DNA of 9,796 bases from Gammaproteobacteria bacterium. Its GTDB lineage: Bacteria; Pseudomonadota; Gammaproteobacteria; Pseudomonadales; Azotimanducaceae. The stretch lies in NCBI GenBank assembly GCA_027295975.1, contig JAPUJX010000444.1:1-9796 (forward strand), read 5' to 3'. A model generated the notes under the pieces. That model was not told the DNA's origin and made no database searches. It saw nothing but the letters and a program-made list of their open reading frames with translations. This document shows positions 7,099-9,796 of the stretch, piece after piece (position 1 is the stretch's first letter; each line of letters begins with the position of its first letter). A program made the translations under genes and the position numbers.

Positions 7099-7142
7099 GT
7101 GATGTTACAGGTCCTTCTACCTGCGATGGGTCATTGCGGTAG
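7095..7142 (+). CDS. Possible second leader peptide, 15 codons, running into the stem-loop
   Basis: ATG at 7095 overlaps the stop of the preceding tiny frame and opens a 15-residue frame, MSDVTGPSTCDGSLR, ending in TAG at 7140-7142. It spans most of the long hairpin at 7111-7149, so ribosomes on it would melt that structure. It has no independent ribosome site and would need coupling to the upstream frame. It may well be chance. Confidence 0.15.
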   Translation: MSDVTGPSTCDGSLR

Positions 7143-7149
7143 GAAGGAC
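7111..7149 (+). promoter_or_regulatory. Long stem-loop in the 5' leader of the TonB-dependent receptor gene
   Basis: GTCCTTCTACC (7111-7121) pairs with GGTAGGAAGGAC (7138-7149), giving 11 bp with one bulged G. After a single bulged T, GCGAT (7123-7127) pairs with ATTGC (7133-7137, one G-U pair), closing a GGGTC loop. The 16 bp in total is far beyond chance for a 39-nt stretch. It ends 30 nt before the receptor ATG and leaves the AAGGAAAGGG ribosome site (7167-7176) free. No T-run follows, so it is not a classical terminator. It could be a regulatory RNA hairpin, an mRNA stabiliser or a DNA dyad. It resembles no riboswitch I know; the cobalamin box is absent. Confidence 0.55.
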
Positions 7150-7179
7150 GGAGCAATCATCCACACAAGGAAAGGGAAT

Positions 7180-9796
7180 ATGGAGAAGAGTTTAGTTTCG
7201 TCCCTGTGGCGAAATTTCTACCTATCTGTCTTATGCACAATGCTGGCGTTCAGCTGGCAAAGCGCACTAGCCGCAAGTGACGATTCAGTGATCGAAGAGA
7301 TCATTGTAACCGGTAGTTATATCAAACGTAATGCTGCAAACTCACCGTCGCCTTTGTCGGTGATAACATCCGCTGACATCGAGGATCTCGGTGCGGCAGA
7401 CATCTCAGAAATCATTCAGGCGATGCCGTGGGCGTCGGGCAGCCAGACTCGCGCCTCCACCTTTCAGGGTGAGGGTGCCGACGGTCGTAACACAATCAAC
7501 CTGCGCAACCTTGGCCACGGCGCTACATTGCCGCTGGTTAACGGAAAGCGCCATGTTCCGTCCTGGTACAACGGCCGTGGTAACGCGTCAACCAACATAA
7601 ACAACCTGGTCCCGAACATTGCGATTGAACGAATCGAAATCGTCAAAGACGGTGCATCAGCGTTGTACGGCTCCGACGCGGTGGCGGGTGTGGTGAACTT
7701 CATCACAAAGCAGGATTTCGAAGGGTTTGACGCGTCCTATCAATTCACCACCAGCGACGAAACGAACAATGGGGATACCCATAACATCGAACTGATTTGG
7801 GGCGTGCAGGGCGATCGCGGTGGTATCGTTGTATCCGCCTCGCTGCTCGACCGCGAGGAAATCAACATCGAAGACAACTACGATCGCTATGGCGCGACGA
7901 CGATATCGTCCACCGGTCAGCCGGGCCGCCTGCAGCCGATCTCCGGCCAACAGGTTATCTGGGCAGCTAACGGGCTTCGCCCCGGACAGCTCACGGATCG
8001 CGCTATTGATGGCATTGGCGCCGCCGGTAACAGCGGCAATCTGCCGATGGCCGCCGATGGCTCCGTGTGGGGCCAGGCCGATGTGAACTGCAATGACTCC
8101 GCTGCCCTCGAGCAGGGCGGACCGCTCGGTCACCTGTGGAACATACCGCTGCCTGGTATCACCGATAATTTTGAGATCGCGTCCCGTTGCGTCTATGACT
8201 ACGGTTCGTTCTTCTCGATTCAGGGTGAGGAGAAGATGCGTAAGATCCACGTCAACGGCCACTATGATCTTACCGAACAGGTCGAACTCTACTTCGAGTT
8301 TTCAAACAACGAGTCAGAGTTCCTCCGGTTGAACTCGCTGAACCCGAACGCTCCAGCCCTGCCAATTCCAACCGGCACCAGCTTCATCGACTCCGCCGGT
8401 GTAACGCAGTTCGCACCGAATCCTGGCAGCGTCGAAGATGCCTTCCGCCGCGGTATCGAGCCGATCACCTACGCTAACATCACTCGCATGATGGGTGGTA
8501 CGCGGAACACGCCAGCTTCGCTCAGGCCAATCAGCACATTCACCAATAGCGACCGCAAGGATACCCGCTACGTGGTGGGTGCCACCTGGGACTTCGAACT
8601 CGGCGATCGAGAGTGGAGCCTGGATGCATCCTACGTGGCCAGCAACCACAACAGCGCAACCACCCAAGTGCAGGACACCCTGTCCACCCACATGGAACTC
8701 GCGCTGAATGGTTACGGCGGTCCGAACTGTGATTCCACATTTGGCACGCCAGGTGAGGGCAACACGGCCTTCAACATGTCCGGCGGCAATTTCGACGCTG
8801 GTCAGTGTTACTTCTTCAACCCATTCGGCAACGGTGTATTCGACCGTACCGGCCAGCTTGGTCAAACCAACCTGGAGCTCGTGAATCCGCCGGAGCTCTA
8901 TAACTGGTTGCTCGGTAAAGCATCGAGCGACGTTGAATACAAGCAGCGCGTCATCGACATCGTTGCATCCGGTGAGTTGTTCGATCTGGGTGATGAGACG
9001 GTTGGCCTGGCGGTTGGCTTCCAACAGCGCAGAGACAAGGGCGAAACGTTCCTCGATTCGTCTTTGACCTCCGACAACCTGGATTTCGTGTTTGGCGCGC
9101 GCCCCTGGTCTGGCAAGCTGACTACTACGGCGTACTTTGCCGAGGTTCGGGTACCGTTCGGACCCCGGTTCGAAGTCAACGTCGCTGTTCGCTACGAGGA
9201 CTTCGATGAGATTGGTGAGGACACCACTGATCCGAAGGTTACGATGATGTGGCAACCGATCGATAGCCTGTCGCTGCGTGCGACATGGGGCACGTCGTTC
9301 CGCGTTCCGTCCCTGCTGCAGTCGTTCGGCACGTTGACGACTGTTGCCAACCAGGCCGACCTGGTCGGCGGCACCACGTTCAAGCCGTCGCTGACTGTTG
9401 GTAACCCGTCATTGACGCCGGAATCGGCCGAAAACTGGGGTATCGGCTTTTCCTATGCACCAGTCGATAATTTCCTTGAAGGCTTGCAGATCGATGTTGA
9501 CTACTTTACCTACGAGTACGAGGACATCATCACACGTGAAGCCTCGGCCACGCTCCTGTCCCAGGACAATGCGGCACTAGCGGCCTACGCGCTTGCGAAT
9601 CTAGGAGGTTCCTGTGCGACGAACGAACAGTGTTATATCGATGCGGTCAACGCCGGCGTGGGTAATCGGGCAAAGGTTATTCGTAACACGCAGGCGATTC
9701 TGCTCAGAATCCTGCCCGACTTCGCCAATGCGAATGGGGCTGACATCAGCGGTATAGACCTGAATACGTCGTACACGTTTGATACCGGCATCGGTA
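7180..9796 (+). CDS. TonB-dependent outer-membrane receptor, 3' end beyond the window
   Basis: The frame stays open from ATG 7180 to the window edge: 872 codons visible, C-terminus missing. Residues 1 to about 31 are a signal peptide (FYLSVLCTMLAF core, cleavage near SALA). A TonB box, IEEIIVTG (38-45), follows, then the plug domain (about 50-175) with LVNGKR and the hallmark IERIEIVKDGASALYGSDA (149-167). The beta-barrel begins near 180; SLRATWGTSFRVPSL and NPSLTPESAENWGIGF are typical late-barrel motifs. The mature part has six cysteines in three close pairs (304/337, 517/543, 812/818), consistent with disulfides in extracellular loops. The protein imports a ligand across the outer membrane using TonB/ExbBD energy; the ligand is unknown, and no partner enzyme, sigma factor or anti-sigma gene is seen upstream. 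The start has an AAGGAAAGGG Shine-Dalgarno. Family length is usually 850-1000 residues, so little is probably missing. Confidence 0.93.
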   Translation, partial: MEKSLVSSLWRNFYLSVLCTMLAFSWQSALAASDDSVIEEIIVTGSYIKRNAANSPSPLSVITSADIEDLGAADISEIIQAMPWASGSQTRASTFQGEGADGRNTINLRNLGHGATLPLVNGKRHVPSWYNGRGNASTNINNLVPNIAIERIEIVKDGASALYGSDAVAGVVNFITKQDFEGFDASYQFTTSDETNNGDTHNIELIWGVQGDRGGIVVSASLLDREEINIEDNYDRYGATTISSTGQPGRLQPISGQQVIWAANGLRPGQLTDRAIDGIGAAGNSGNLPMAADGSVWGQADVNCNDSAALEQGGPLGHLWNIPLPGITDNFEIASRCVYDYGSFFSIQGEEKMRKIHVNGHYDLTEQVELYFEFSNNESEFLRLNSLNPNAPALPIPTGTSFIDSAGVTQFAPNPGSVEDAFRRGIEPITYANITRMMGGTRNTPASLRPISTFTNSDRKDTRYVVGATWDFELGDREWSLDASYVASNHNSATTQVQDTLSTHMELALNGYGGPNCDSTFGTPGEGNTAFNMSGGNFDAGQCYFFNPFGNGVFDRTGQLGQTNLELVNPPELYNWLLGKASSDVEYKQRVIDIVASGELFDLGDETVGLAVGFQQRRDKGETFLDSSLTSDNLDFVFGARPWSGKLTTTAYFAEVRVPFGPRFEVNVAVRYEDFDEIGEDTTDPKVTMMWQPIDSLSLRATWGTSFRVPSLLQSFGTLTTVANQADLVGGTTFKPSLTVGNPSLTPESAENWGIGFSYAPVDNFLEGLQIDVDYFTYEYEDIITREASATLLSQDNAALAAYALANLGGSCATNEQCYIDAVNAGVGNRAKVIRNTQAILLRILPDFANANGADISGIDLNTSYTFDTGIG

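Larger units (their letters stand above)
6321..7179. other. Long intergenic region of about 860 nt
   Basis: No convincing protein gene lies here. The longest open stretches are a TTG-initiated 69-codon frame (6370-6579), a 77-codon ATG frame (6745-6978) and a minus-strand 76-codon GTG frame (6304-6534). None shows a recognisable family, a signal peptide or a good ribosome site. The right half holds two candidate promoters, small inverted repeats (for example CTCG/CGAG around 6690 and GTTAC/GTAAC around 6754-6779) and the structured leader of the receptor gene. The left half (6350-6700) may be decayed coding sequence or an unannotated RNA gene; I cannot tell. Confidence 0.6.

Noticed and set aside
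8314..9255. 313-codon minus-strand open frame (and another at 7657-8262) antisense to the receptor gene
   Set aside because: These lie inside the TonB-dependent receptor, whose motifs are continuous on the + strand; the antisense translations show no domain or export signal.

Overview
The window looks like a chromosomal segment of a Gram-negative, probably gammaproteobacterial, aerobic heterotroph. The evidence is a large TonB-dependent outer-membrane receptor with an EEIIVTG-type TonB box, Sec and Tat export signals on neighbouring genes, moderately high GC coding sequence, and acyl-CoA and membrane-lipid type enzymes. No rRNA, tRNA, CRISPR array or insertion sequence was seen. The genus cannot be fixed from the sequence alone.

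Left part (1-3478): a Sec-exported RidA-family protein on the + strand converges on a two-gene minus-strand operon. That operon encodes a secreted TPR-type protein with conserved His motifs, followed after 2 nt by a Tat-exported class V aminotransferase-fold PLP enzyme (isopenicillin N epimerase-like). All three products carry export signals, so PLP chemistry and RidA-type enamine/imine handling may be paired outside the cytoplasm. This is inference from context.

Middle (3479-5137): the leader of the minus-strand operon holds two abutting inverted repeats. Next comes a short remnant of a short-chain dehydrogenase/reductase (SDR). Its N-terminal Rossmann nucleotide-binding start and its C-terminal end are both recognisable, but the centre is deleted and the frame is shifted. 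Divergent from the remnant is an intact class III (CaiB/BaiF) CoA-transferase.

Right part (5138-9796): a membrane-bound sterol desaturase/fatty acid hydroxylase-family protein with the usual His clusters and a GTG start is preceded by a candidate extended -10 promoter. An unusually long non-coding stretch of about 860 nt follows. It contains two candidate sigma-70 promoters, two overlapping tiny reading frames and a long stem-loop just before the start of a TonB-dependent receptor. The receptor is open to the window edge (about 872 residues visible) and lacks its C-terminus.

Best targets for a second look are the exported PLP enzyme/RidA/TPR cluster, the structured leader of the receptor gene, and the decayed SDR.
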